The position numbers and the translations under genes were made by a program. From Bacillota bacterium (GTDB lineage Bacteria > Bacillota > UBA4882 > UBA8346), in NCBI GenBank assembly GCA_023394955.1, contig JAEWZY010000046.1:1-12590 (forward strand): a stretch of DNA of 12,590 nucleotides. The letters run 5' to 3'. The number at the start of each line of letters is the position of its first letter. The first letter of the stretch is position 1. This document shows, in pieces, positions 6,832 to 12,590 of this stretch. The notes under the pieces are model-generated. The model searched no databases. It saw only the letters and a list, made by a program, of their open reading frames with translations, and was not told the DNA's origin.

Positions 6832-7573
6832 GAGATTGGTGTTTTATTTGGGCATCCTTGGCCTTTGGTCCTTAGTGGCGACTGCAAAAATATGGCCGGA
6901 ATATATTTTCCCGTCGCCTGGGGGAGTATTAACCAGTTTTACGGAGGGGATTAGAGACCAAACCTTTATCACCGGAACACTAATCAGCTTAAAAAGGATC
7001 GCTATTGGATACGGCATCTCAGTCTTTTTTGGGATGTTATTGGGGTTTGCGATTGGGAGGATTAGAGTTCTTGAAGAAACTGTTGGTTCAGTGATTGTAG
7101 GCCTCCAAACATTGCCTAGCGTATGTTGGTTGCCATTGTCCATCCTTTGGTTCGGCCTCAATGAAAAAGCCATCATTTTCGTGGTGATAATGGGAGCATT
7201 ACTAGCGATAACTATCTCAACGGACAGCGGTGTAAAACAGGTTCCTCCGATTTATATCAAAGCCGGAAAGAACATGGGAGCAAAGGGAATAACTTTATTA
7301 ACCACCATATTGCTGCCGGCGGCGTTACCGACGATTATTGCCGGATTGAAACAGGGATGGTCCTTTGCCTGGCGGTCATTGATGGCTGGAGAATTACTAT
7401 ATGTAAGCCTCGGATTAGGCCAGTTATTAATGATGGGACGGGAATTGAACGATATGAGCCGGGTAATCGCGGTAATGTTCGTTCTAATTCTAATCGGTGT
7501 ATCATTTGACCGGTTAATCTTTGCCCGGTTGGAGACGGCTATTCGAGAACGCTGTGGATTAAGTAGGAATTAA
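6815..7573 (+). CDS. ABC transporter permease, SsuC/TauC-like
   Basis: This 252-residue integral membrane protein is the translocation channel partner of the ATPase before it. It has about six hydrophobic segments, the FPSPGGVL segment common near the N-terminus of SsuC/TauC permeases (about 32-39), and a cytoplasmic EAA-type coupling loop (about 150-179, AGKNMGAKG...LLPAALP) that docks on the ATPase. I start at ATG 6815, because GGGAGGG at 6801-6807 stands seven bases upstream. A longer in-frame start at TTG 6758 would add 19 polar residues from within the ATPase gene. The two genes overlap, which implies coupled translation. The expected third gene, a periplasmic substrate-binding protein, is not upstream, downstream or elsewhere in the window, so it is either encoded at another site or shared with another system. 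Confidence 0.9.
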   Translation: MNKFTRRLVFYLGILGLWSLVATAKIWPEYIFPSPGGVLTSFTEGIRDQTFITGTLISLKRIAIGYGISVFFGMLLGFAIGRIRVLEETVGSVIVGLQTLPSVCWLPLSILWFGLNEKAIIFVVIMGALLAITISTDSGVKQVPPIYIKAGKNMGAKGITLLTTILLPAALPTIIAGLKQGWSFAWRSLMAGELLYVSLGLGQLLMMGRELNDMSRVIAVMFVLILIGVSFDRLIFARLETAIRERCGLSRN

Positions 7574-7612
7574 GATGTGTTTTTCAAAAGGTTAATCTAA
7601 AATATCTTTGCT

Positions 7613-7668
7613 CTGTGTCCCGGCGCATTGTGGCTAATTTTATAGGCCACAGCGACATGGAGGCACAG
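7613..7668 (+). other. Two-stem hairpin element after the ABC operon
   Basis: An outer stem CTGTGTC (7613-7619) pairs with GGCACAG (7662-7668), with one G-T pair. An inner stem TGTGGC (7629-7634) pairs with GCCACA (7646-7651). Between them is a GC-rich internal loop (CGGCGCAT opposite GCGACATGG). It could fold in the 3' part of the permease transcript. No T-run follows, so it is not a standard terminator, and it matches no riboswitch or ribozyme I know. Strand is assigned from the neighbouring operon. Confidence 0.4.
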
Positions 7669-7688
7669 GAAAGGAATATTTTAGACGT

Positions 7689-7794
7689 CTATGAAAATTC
7701 ATCTTTATTTACACTTTTTTACATCATAAATAATGTGCGCCTAGAAAATATCAATCTAGGATTTTTCCCTTAACAATAAGATAATAAATTTGTA
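7689..7794 (+). repeat. Direct repeat copy 1 (106 bases, pairs with 8122-8227)
   Basis: This segment aligns without gaps to 8122-8227: by my count 83 of 106 positions agree, and 49 of 54 in the 3' half. The best block contains AAATATCAATCTAGG and GATAATAAATTTGTA. A loose inverted repeat (TTATTTA at 7705-7711, TAAATAA at 7727-7733) lies in the diverged half. Retained length and a conserved 3' half suggest a duplicated regulatory unit rather than chance AT-richness. A terminator follows 41 bases later. Confidence 0.8.
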
Positions 7795-7834
7795 CCAACA
7801 ATTCTTGGTAAATCGACTTTTCTCCTTATTTTTT

Positions 7835-7859
7835 GACTCCCTTAAGGGAGTCCTTTTTT
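7835..7859 (+). terminator. Rho-independent terminator between the two repeat copies
   Basis: The perfect palindrome GACTCCCTTAAGGGAGTC at 7835-7852 forms a seven-pair stem with a TTAA loop and is followed, after one C, by six T (7854-7859). It has no gene directly before it. It either ends the ABC operon transcript about 260 bases downstream of the permease or ends a short RNA starting in repeat copy 1. Confidence 0.85.
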
Positions 7860-8049
7860 ATAACCAGGATTCGGCGAATCACACGGATTTCACAGATTGC
7901 ATGCTATTTTTGAAAGAAATAGTACAAATTCAAAGTTTCTTTGCACTCGACAATATAGCATTTGTTCCCAAATATAAGCTTGATTTGAGTTGAGAAAAGT
8001 TTTAGTTTTTGCGTCTACTCTATAAACTTACCAATTTACTTTCAAGAAT

Positions 8050-8102
8050 ATTAAAGCTATAGAAATATAACCCAGTTTTTAATTTTTGGATATAGCTTAA
8101 AT
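8050..8102. repeat. Inverted repeat with 12-base arms
   Basis: ATTAAAGCTATA at 8050-8061 and TATAGCTTAAAT at 8091-8102 are complementary at 11 of 12 positions, with a 29-base spacer. The arms are AT-rich and no T-run follows, so it is not a terminator. It could be an RNA hairpin or a pair of binding sites. It lies just before direct repeat copy 2. Confidence 0.5.
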
Positions 8103-8121
8103 AGCCGTTGAGCGGGAATGC

Positions 8122-8227
8122 CTATGAAAAACAATCCATTTTTACATTTATTTACAATAAATAAAATAACTGTCGAGGAAATATCAATCTAGGATTTTTC
8201 CGTTTACAATATGATAATAAATTTGTA
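8122..8227 (+). repeat. Direct repeat copy 2 (106 bases, pairs with 7689-7794)
   Basis: This is the second copy of the gapless repeat, 433 bases downstream of the first. Its less conserved half contains a perfect inverted repeat, TTTATTTA-CAA-TAAATAAA (8147-8165). In the conserved half, AGGATTT (8191-8197) and GATAAT (8213-8218) are spaced as in sigma-H-type promoters, although the -10 GATA is not the expected GAAT. The same elements and spacing occur in copy 1. Direction is taken from the downstream porin gene; a promoter or operator role is inference. Confidence 0.75.
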
Positions 8228-8296
8228 ACGCAATACACTCCGTTTTTAGTTTCATATTGTATCTTATCAGGTTTTTAGAGATGGAAGGGGGTGTAA

Positions 8297-8333
8297 GGAT
8301 TAATTGATAATACAGGATCAAGCCTGTTAATCC
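8297..8333 (+). other. Bulged hairpin in the porin upstream region
   Basis: GGATTA (8297-8302) pairs with TAATCC (8328-8333), and ACAGG (8312-8316) pairs with CCTGT (8323-8327), closing a six-base loop. A nine-base bulge sits on the 5' side. It would be part of the leader RNA only if transcription starts at or before repeat copy 2. I do not recognise it as a known RNA family. Confidence 0.4.
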
Positions 8334-8345
8334 GGAGATGTATCT

Positions 8346-8378
8346 GTTTCGAAACCAGAAAAGAATCAGCTCTATAAT
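8346..8378 (+). promoter_or_regulatory. Candidate porin promoter with palindromic operator
   Basis: A perfect TATAAT lies at 8373-8378. The -35 position (about 8350-8355) has no consensus but is covered by the perfect ten-base palindrome GTTTCGAAAC (8346-8355), extendable to CTG/CAG on the flanks with one offset base. A strong -10 box with a palindrome in place of a -35 box suggests a regulator-dependent promoter. The leader would be about 64 bases. Confidence 0.45.
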
Positions 8379-8448
8379 AAGGATTAGCGGAAATAATCAC
8401 TTGATCGGGGAATGTAATTTTTTAAATTAAGAGGAGGAAGCTAATTTA

Positions 8449-9531
8449 ATGAAAAAATTTTTAGTACTTGCTTTAGTAGTAGTGTTAACTTTATCGTTTG
8501 CCGTTGTGGCCTCCGCCGCTGCCCTTGATGCATATGTTGGCGGAAGACTCACCTGGAGTTATGTTGATACCGACTATGTTGATCCTAATACCGGCGCTTC
8601 TCGCGAAAACGCTCCGAGCGGCACTGGCAACGGCGGTATCAAACTGTTACTCAAAGGTACTGTCAGAGATGAAGAGACCGGTACCTGGGGAACCATCGGT
8701 GCTAAACTTGATGGTTGGGAATATGCAGGTGGTAAAGATCTTAACACCAGTGGTATCTATGAATTTGGTATTGACGGCGTTGCTGGTTCCAACTTCAACG
8801 TTTGGTACACCAACTTCGAGAATGAAAAAGGCAACCAAGGTATGGCTAGAATCTACAACATCGATGTGCTTCAAACCCATACCGATTGCATGTTTGACCG
8901 CGATTTGCTTGATCACGTTCTTGGTGTTGATTATGTAAGTGACAACGTAAGAGTGAACTTAGGTTATGAATTCAACGAGAACGCTATCGCAGACGGAAAC
9001 ATTATGTCGATTGCCGCTGGCTTTAAATTTGATGGCGGAGAAGTTCATGTCGGTAATTATGATGGTAAAATCAGTAATAACGTTACCGGCAACTCTGAGG
9101 TTAAAGCTTCTGAGATTAACGTAGGTGGTTCTTATGCTTTTGGTTTTGGAACCATTAGCTTTGACTATCTTGGTCAATCCTATGATCCGTCTGGTATGGA
9201 AGATTCCAGCGTTATCCAAGTTGGTGCTACTGTTGATGCTATTAACTTGGGAGTTACCGTAGCTGCTCTTGATGGTATTCAATTCAAAGACGGCGGAATC
9301 GCTTATGAGCTGAAATACAAACCGCTTGACAACGTAACCCTCTGCTACAGAGCTGCTACCGCAGACGAAGATGCAGACGAAGGCAATAACTTCACCAACT
9401 TCTATGTTGGCTACAACTATGGCCTGATCGAAGCTAGAGTTGGAATGTACACCAAAGGCGAAGATGAGAAAGCAAATAATATTAAACAAGATGACGGCGT
9501 ATATGCCAGCTGCTATGTGAGCTTCTGGTAA
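8449..9531 (+). CDS. Porin-like outer-membrane beta-barrel protein
   Basis: This 360-residue protein has a clear signal peptide (MKKF, hydrophobic core, likely cleavage at ASA near residue 23). The mature part has alternating polar/apolar strands rich in Gly, Asn, Asp and aromatics (for example AYVGGRLTWSYV, VRVNLGYEF, ISFDYLGQSY). It ends in YASCYVSFW: a terminal aromatic residue after an alternating strand is the usual barrel-assembly signal of outer-membrane proteins. Length fits a general diffusion porin of about 16 strands. There is no N-terminal SLH domain, unlike OmpM of Negativicutes. Codons lean to AAC, TTC, GGT, GCT and TAC more than in neighbouring genes, as in highly expressed genes. 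GAGGAGG at 8431-8437 precedes the ATG by 11 bases. It is monocistronic, with a terminator downstream and a long control region upstream. No pore specificity can be read. Confidence 0.85.
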   Translation: MKKFLVLALVVVLTLSFAVVASAAALDAYVGGRLTWSYVDTDYVDPNTGASRENAPSGTGNGGIKLLLKGTVRDEETGTWGTIGAKLDGWEYAGGKDLNTSGIYEFGIDGVAGSNFNVWYTNFENEKGNQGMARIYNIDVLQTHTDCMFDRDLLDHVLGVDYVSDNVRVNLGYEFNENAIADGNIMSIAAGFKFDGGEVHVGNYDGKISNNVTGNSEVKASEINVGGSYAFGFGTISFDYLGQSYDPSGMEDSSVIQVGATVDAINLGVTVAALDGIQFKDGGIAYELKYKPLDNVTLCYRAATADEDADEGNNFTNFYVGYNYGLIEARVGMYTKGEDEKANNIKQDDGVYASCYVSFW

Positions 9532-9550
9532 GATTTAGTTTCCTGAATAT

Positions 9551-9585
9551 AAAAGGGCTGTCTCGGAAAGAGACAGCCCTTTTTG
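9551..9585 (+). terminator. Rho-independent terminator of the porin-like gene
   Basis: GGGCTGTCTC (9555-9564) pairs perfectly with GAGACAGCCC (9570-9579) around a five-base loop. It is flanked by AAAA before and TTTTT after, so it would also work on the opposite strand. It starts about 20 bases after the porin stop codon. Confidence 0.95.
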
Positions 9586-9844
9586 TAACAAAATTCGCTT
9601 GACAATGATAAAAGCTATAAAACCGGAAAAAGAAATGACAGACCGGTTCTAAGGGATAAGTATAAAATAATATGATTATAAAGTTAATTCGGGGGAAGAA
9701 ATTATAAAAAATTTCAACAAAGAATATTATTAGTCACGAAGCCCAAAGAACACGAAAGAAGACTAAAAAACCATTGTGGTAAAAATCTTAAAAAGCTATT
9801 TAATGCAAGTTAATATTAAGTATGTTCTTAGGCAATCTTGCTAA

Positions 9845-9873
9845 TTGAACTTTATAATCAGTTAAAATATAAG
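9845..9873 (+). promoter_or_regulatory. Promoter of the propeller-protein gene
   Basis: TTGAAC at 9845-9850 and TATAAG at 9868-9873 are separated by exactly 17 bases. The match is four of six at -35 and five of six at -10. The start of transcription would be near 9880, giving a leader of about 40 bases that includes the GGGAGGG ribosome site at 9906-9912. Confidence 0.5.
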
Positions 9874-9919
9874 GGGTAGTTAGGATTTACCGACTCTTCA
9901 ATACCGGGAGGGAAATTAC

Positions 9920-11146
9920 ATGGGGATTAAGCGTTCGATGATATTAATACCATTCCTGCTGTTTGTTTTAAATTCCATAAGTATAGCCGATTCTATTAGT
10001 CAGGGAAACAAAGCTTTAATAAGCGCTGGAAAAATTGCTTTTGCTTCCAAACGTGATGGTAATTTCGAAATTTACACCATTAACGAAGATGGAACGGATT
10101 TAAAAAGACTTACCAGCAACAAGAACGACGATTTAAAACCGCAATGGTCTCCCGATGGGAGAAGAATACTCTACCTTTCAAAAAAGGGTAAAGAATTCGC
10201 GCTCCGGGTTATGAATAACGACGGCAGCGGGCAAGTTGAATTGGCTGGAAATTGCGCCGGCGAATATCCACCTTTGTGGTCGCCGGACAGCGCTAAAATT
10301 CTTTTTGTAGCGAAAAGTAAATCTAAAAATACTATTTATACAGTAGACGCGGATGGCAGTAATCTGATCCGCTTATCAGAGATTGACACTGAAGGCTCAT
10401 ATCCGTCGTGGTCTTCCCATGGTTTAAAAATACTTTATCTTGAAAAATATCGAAGAAAAAGTTACATATACATGATAAATCCGGACGGTACGGGACGGTC
10501 GAAAATAACCAAAGAAGACGGGACTTATAAGGCGTCTACCTGGTCCCCGGATGGTTGTAAAATTGCTTATCTTTCAATAAAAAAGACACTCTTAGGCACA
10601 TGTAATCAAATTATGGTTATGAATAATGACGGCAGTAATAATATTCAGCTTGCTGATGGCAGTAAAAAAGTTGAGAATATCGATTATAATGATAACTTTA
10701 GCTGGTCCCCGGATGGCGCTATGATTGCTTTCACGAGAGTCGCCGAAGTGGAAGGGAAAGTGAGTGAAAATGGGTCGGTGACGTTTACTTATATCTACGG
10801 CGCTTATATCGTAGCCGCAGATGGCAACGGTTATGACCGATTGTTGGCCAAGACCGGAACGAAACCAATGCTGCCGGACTGGTCTCCGGACGGGGCGAAA
10901 GTTGCGATTGTGTCTGATTCAAAGCTAATTATCTATAATATGAAAACCAGGCTCGAAGATGAAATTAGGGTTAACGTCTCAATCCCGCTAAGTCCAGTAA
11001 GATGGTCACCGGATGGAGATAAATTGATCTTCGCCGGTAAAAACCATTCATTCCAAAAATCAGCGTTATATCTGGTAACCTTTGATGGGAAGGTAACCAA
11101 ATTATCTGAAGCAAACGACTATGACCCGGTATGGGCACCCAAATGA
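9920..11146 (+). CDS. Exported TolB-like beta-propeller protein (PD40/WD40-like repeats)
   Basis: This 408-residue protein has a signal peptide (MGIKRS, hydrophobic core, likely cleavage after SIA near residue 23) and then consists almost wholly of propeller repeats. WSPDG-type motifs occur at about 76, 120, 164, 208, 262, 321 and 362, with a final degenerate VWAP at 404. The first four are exactly 44 residues apart. Alternating blades carry the matching Y-x-(I/M/V)-(N/D)-x-DG-(T/S) pattern, as in TINEDGTD and MINPDGTG. This is the PD40 repeat of TolB and related proteins. It lacks the N-terminal domain of TolB, and no tol-pal genes are nearby, so I do not call it TolB. Function is unknown; exported propellers of this sort usually bind proteins or ligands in the cell envelope. 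GGGAGGG at 9906-9912 supports the ATG. It is flanked by its own promoter and terminator. Confidence 0.85.
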   Translation: MGIKRSMILIPFLLFVLNSISIADSISQGNKALISAGKIAFASKRDGNFEIYTINEDGTDLKRLTSNKNDDLKPQWSPDGRRILYLSKKGKEFALRVMNNDGSGQVELAGNCAGEYPPLWSPDSAKILFVAKSKSKNTIYTVDADGSNLIRLSEIDTEGSYPSWSSHGLKILYLEKYRRKSYIYMINPDGTGRSKITKEDGTYKASTWSPDGCKIAYLSIKKTLLGTCNQIMVMNNDGSNNIQLADGSKKVENIDYNDNFSWSPDGAMIAFTRVAEVEGKVSENGSVTFTYIYGAYIVAADGNGYDRLLAKTGTKPMLPDWSPDGAKVAIVSDSKLIIYNMKTRLEDEIRVNVSIPLSPVRWSPDGDKLIFAGKNHSFQKSALYLVTFDGKVTKLSEANDYDPVWAPK

Positions 11147-11173
11147 GAAGTGAGCTGGTTATTATTTTGATCT

Positions 11174-11203
11174 AAAAGAAGTTGTCAACAACTTCTTTTT
11201 TTA
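11174..11203 (+). terminator. Rho-independent terminator after the propeller gene
   Basis: AAGAAGTTG (11176-11184) pairs with CAACTTCTT (11189-11197) around a four-base loop, followed by a long T-run. It lies about 30 bases after the stop codon. Confidence 0.88.
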
Positions 11204-11256
11204 TTTTATGTTAAAACTGTATCCAGATTGTATTCATAATACATCGCCGGAACCAC

Positions 11257-11285
11257 TTGACATTTAATGGGTTTATGCATAAAAT
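11257..11285 (+). promoter_or_regulatory. Strong housekeeping promoter of gdhA
   Basis: A perfect TTGACA at 11257-11262 and TAAAAT at 11280-11285 (five of six) are separated by 17 bases, the best promoter in the window. Transcription would start near 11292, leaving a leader of about 100 bases. That leader contains a six-pair hairpin, GCGGAA (11305-11310) with TTCCGC (11316-11321), of unknown role. Confidence 0.75.
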
Positions 11286-11394
11286 CGAAATACAAAATTC
11301 AATTGCGGAACCAATTTCCGCGATGTGGAAAAATCGGAGATCCAGAATAGTAAAAGCTATCGGATGAAACTAATAGAAAGGCGGTATTGATTAA

Positions 11395-12590
11395 ATGTCA
11401 ATGACCAATCAATTAATTGAACAAGTGCTCAAACGTAATCCGAATGAACCGGAGTTTCACCAAGCAGTAAAAGAAGTGCTGGAATCTTTGGAGCCGGTAA
11501 TGGAACGTCATCCTGAGTATGTAAAAGCGGGTATTTTGGAAAGGATCGTTGAGCCGGAAAGACAGATTATCTTCCGGGTGCCTTGGGTGGATGATCAAGG
11601 CAAAGTTCAGGTCAACCGGGGCTTTAGGGTCCAATTTAACAGCGCCATCGGCCCTTATAAAGGGGGTCTCCGTTTTCATCCATCAGTTTATATCGGAATC
11701 ATTAAATTTTTAGGGTTTGAGCAAATCTTTAAAAATTCCTTAACCGGATTGCCGATCGGCGGTGGTAAGGGTGGTAGCGACTTTGATCCCAAGGGTAAGT
11801 CCGACGGGGAAGTAATGCGTTTCTGCCAAAGTTTTATTACTGAGTTATACCGTCATATCGGCGCGAATATCGATGTGCCTGCCGGGGATATCGGAGTGGG
11901 AGGCCGAGAGATCGGCTTTATGTACGGACAATATAAGAGAATTACCGGCCTTTACGAGGGTGTCCTGACCGGGAAAGGCTTAACCTGGGGCGGCAGCTTG
12001 GCCCGGACCCAAGCCACCGGTTATGGACTCTGTTATTTCGTCGATGAGATGATTAAGGCCAAGGGCAAATCTTTTAAGGGCGCAACCGTTACCAGTTCCG
12101 GTTCGGGTAATGTCTCGATTTATGCGGCTGAGAAGGCCGCGCAACTAGGGGGTAAAGTAATCGCCATGAGCGATTCCAACGGATACATTTACGATCCGGA
12201 TGGGATTAAACTGGATACCGTCAAAAAGATAAAAGAAGTTGAACGGAAACGGATTAGCGAGTACGTCAAATACCACCCGAACGCCAAATATATTGAAGAC
12301 TGTAATGGTATCTGGACCGTTAAATGCGATATCGCCCTCCCGAACGCTACTCAAAATGAAATCCACAAGAACGCCGCGGAAACCTTGGTGAAAAACGGCT
12401 GCTGGGCGGTGGGCGAGGGCGCGAATATGCCTTCAACCCCGGAAGCGATTGAAGTCTTCCAGAACAACAAAGTGCTCTTTGCGCCCGCTAAAGCTTCTAA
12501 CGCCGGCGGCGTAGCTACTTCGGCGCTGGAAATGTCTCAAAACAGCATGCGCCTTTCCTGGAGTTTTGAGGAAGTGGACGCCAAACTGAA
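11395..12590 (+). CDS. gdhA: Glutamate dehydrogenase, hexameric GdhA type (3' end cut by window)
   Basis: The enzyme interconverts 2-oxoglutarate plus ammonia and glutamate, a cytosolic entry point for nitrogen. The 398 residues present match the bacterial hexameric family of about 445 residues, so roughly 45-50 are missing past the window edge. Visible active-site features: GPYKGGLRF (K89), GFEQIFKN (K113), PIGGGKGGSDFDPKGKSD (K125, the general-base lysine) and PAGDIGVGGREIG (D165). The dinucleotide fold has SSGSGNVSIYAAEKA (about 234-248). SDSNG at about 259-263, where NAD-specific relatives typically carry GPDG, suggests NADP use. The start is the ATG at 11395; a second ATG two codons on (11401) is possible. 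The ribosome site (AAGGCGG, about 11378-11384) is weaker than elsewhere in the window. It is monocistronic as far as can be seen. Confidence 0.95.
   Translation, partial: MSMTNQLIEQVLKRNPNEPEFHQAVKEVLESLEPVMERHPEYVKAGILERIVEPERQIIFRVPWVDDQGKVQVNRGFRVQFNSAIGPYKGGLRFHPSVYIGIIKFLGFEQIFKNSLTGLPIGGGKGGSDFDPKGKSDGEVMRFCQSFITELYRHIGANIDVPAGDIGVGGREIGFMYGQYKRITGLYEGVLTGKGLTWGGSLARTQATGYGLCYFVDEMIKAKGKSFKGATVTSSGSGNVSIYAAEKAAQLGGKVIAMSDSNGYIYDPDGIKLDTVKKIKEVERKRISEYVKYHPNAKYIEDCNGIWTVKCDIALPNATQNEIHKNAAETLVKNGCWAVGEGANMPSTPEAIEVFQNNKVLFAPAKASNAGGVATSALEMSQNSMRLSWSFEEVDAKL

Larger units (their letters stand above)
7574..8448. other. Long structured non-coding region upstream of the porin-like gene
   Basis: These 875 bases are AT-rich and lack a credible gene. 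An open frame at 7790-7993 runs through a terminator, has no ribosome site and resembles nothing. In order, the region holds a two-stem hairpin element (7613-7668), direct repeat copy 1 (7689-7794), a terminator (7835-7859), a short stretch like dispersed intergenic repeats (about 7876-7898), a long inverted repeat (8050-8102), direct repeat copy 2 (8122-8227), a bulged hairpin (8297-8333), a ten-base palindrome (8346-8355) and a TATAAT box (8373-8378). Confidence 0.7.
9532..9919. other. Intergenic region between porin-like and propeller genes
   Basis: After the terminator, these 388 bases are AT-rich with no credible gene. They include an isolated TTGACA at 9599-9604 without a partner -10 box and an inverted repeat AACCGG/CCGGTT (9621-9626 with 9643-9648). 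A short stretch at about 9732-9762 reads CACGAAGCCCAAAGAACACG, which resembles a dispersed intergenic repeat type. The promoter of the next gene is at 9845-9873. Confidence 0.5.

Noticed and set aside
7790..7993. A 67-codon plus-strand open frame between the two repeat copies.
   Set aside because: It runs through a strong rho-independent terminator, has no ribosome site, no recognisable composition and overlaps the end of the conserved repeat.
9599..9621. TTGACA at 9599-9604 followed by TATAAA at 9616-9621.
   Set aside because: The spacing is only 11 bases, and it directly follows the porin terminator with no gene within 300 bases. A better promoter for the next gene is at 9845-9873.
1..12590. 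CRISPR arrays, transposases, phage genes, toxin-antitoxin pairs, defence systems, tRNA or rRNA genes.
   Set aside because: I looked on both strands and found no spaced repeats, no transposase or integrase motifs and no structural RNA genes. The reading frames left after the real genes are shadows.

Overview
The window looks like chromosomal DNA from a diderm (outer-membrane-bearing) relative of the Firmicutes. Two things point this way. The ribosome binding sites are strong and GGAGG-like before nearly every gene. The genes include outer-membrane hardware: a secretin, a porin-like barrel ending in tryptophan, and the type IV pilus alignment complex. The lineage is an inference from content; no rRNA or tRNA gene is present to confirm it.

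Layout. Positions 1-321 are non-coding, with several small inverted repeats and a candidate promoter. Positions 322-4971 hold a tight five-gene operon, pilM-pilN-pilO-pilP-like-pilQ, with overlapping or nearly touching genes, closed by a strong terminator at 5101-5134. Together these encode the cytoplasmic, inner-membrane and periplasmic alignment complex plus the outer-membrane pore of a type IV pilus. No ATPase, platform protein or pilin is present. The secretin is unusual: it has no AMIN domain and carries two C-terminal LysM domains. A small lipoprotein gene of unknown function (5141-5602, minus strand) converges on the operon. Divergent from it are an ABC ATPase and a permease of the nitrate/sulfonate/taurine type (5920-7573), without a substrate-binding protein.

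Positions 7574-8448 are an 875-base non-coding stretch that is the most structured part of the window. It holds a two-stem hairpin element, two gapless 106-base direct repeats 433 bases apart, a terminator just after the first copy, further inverted repeats and a palindrome beside a TATAAT box. It leads into a porin-like gene (8449-9531), whose codon use suggests high expression, followed by a terminator. Next is an exported beta-propeller protein with eight WSPDG-like motifs (9920-11146), with its own promoter and terminator. The last gene, cut by the window edge, is glutamate dehydrogenase (11395 onward), behind a near-consensus promoter.

I see no CRISPR array, transposase, phage gene, toxin-antitoxin pair or defence system. 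The observations most worth following are the LysM-tailed secretin and the duplicated regulatory module before the porin.
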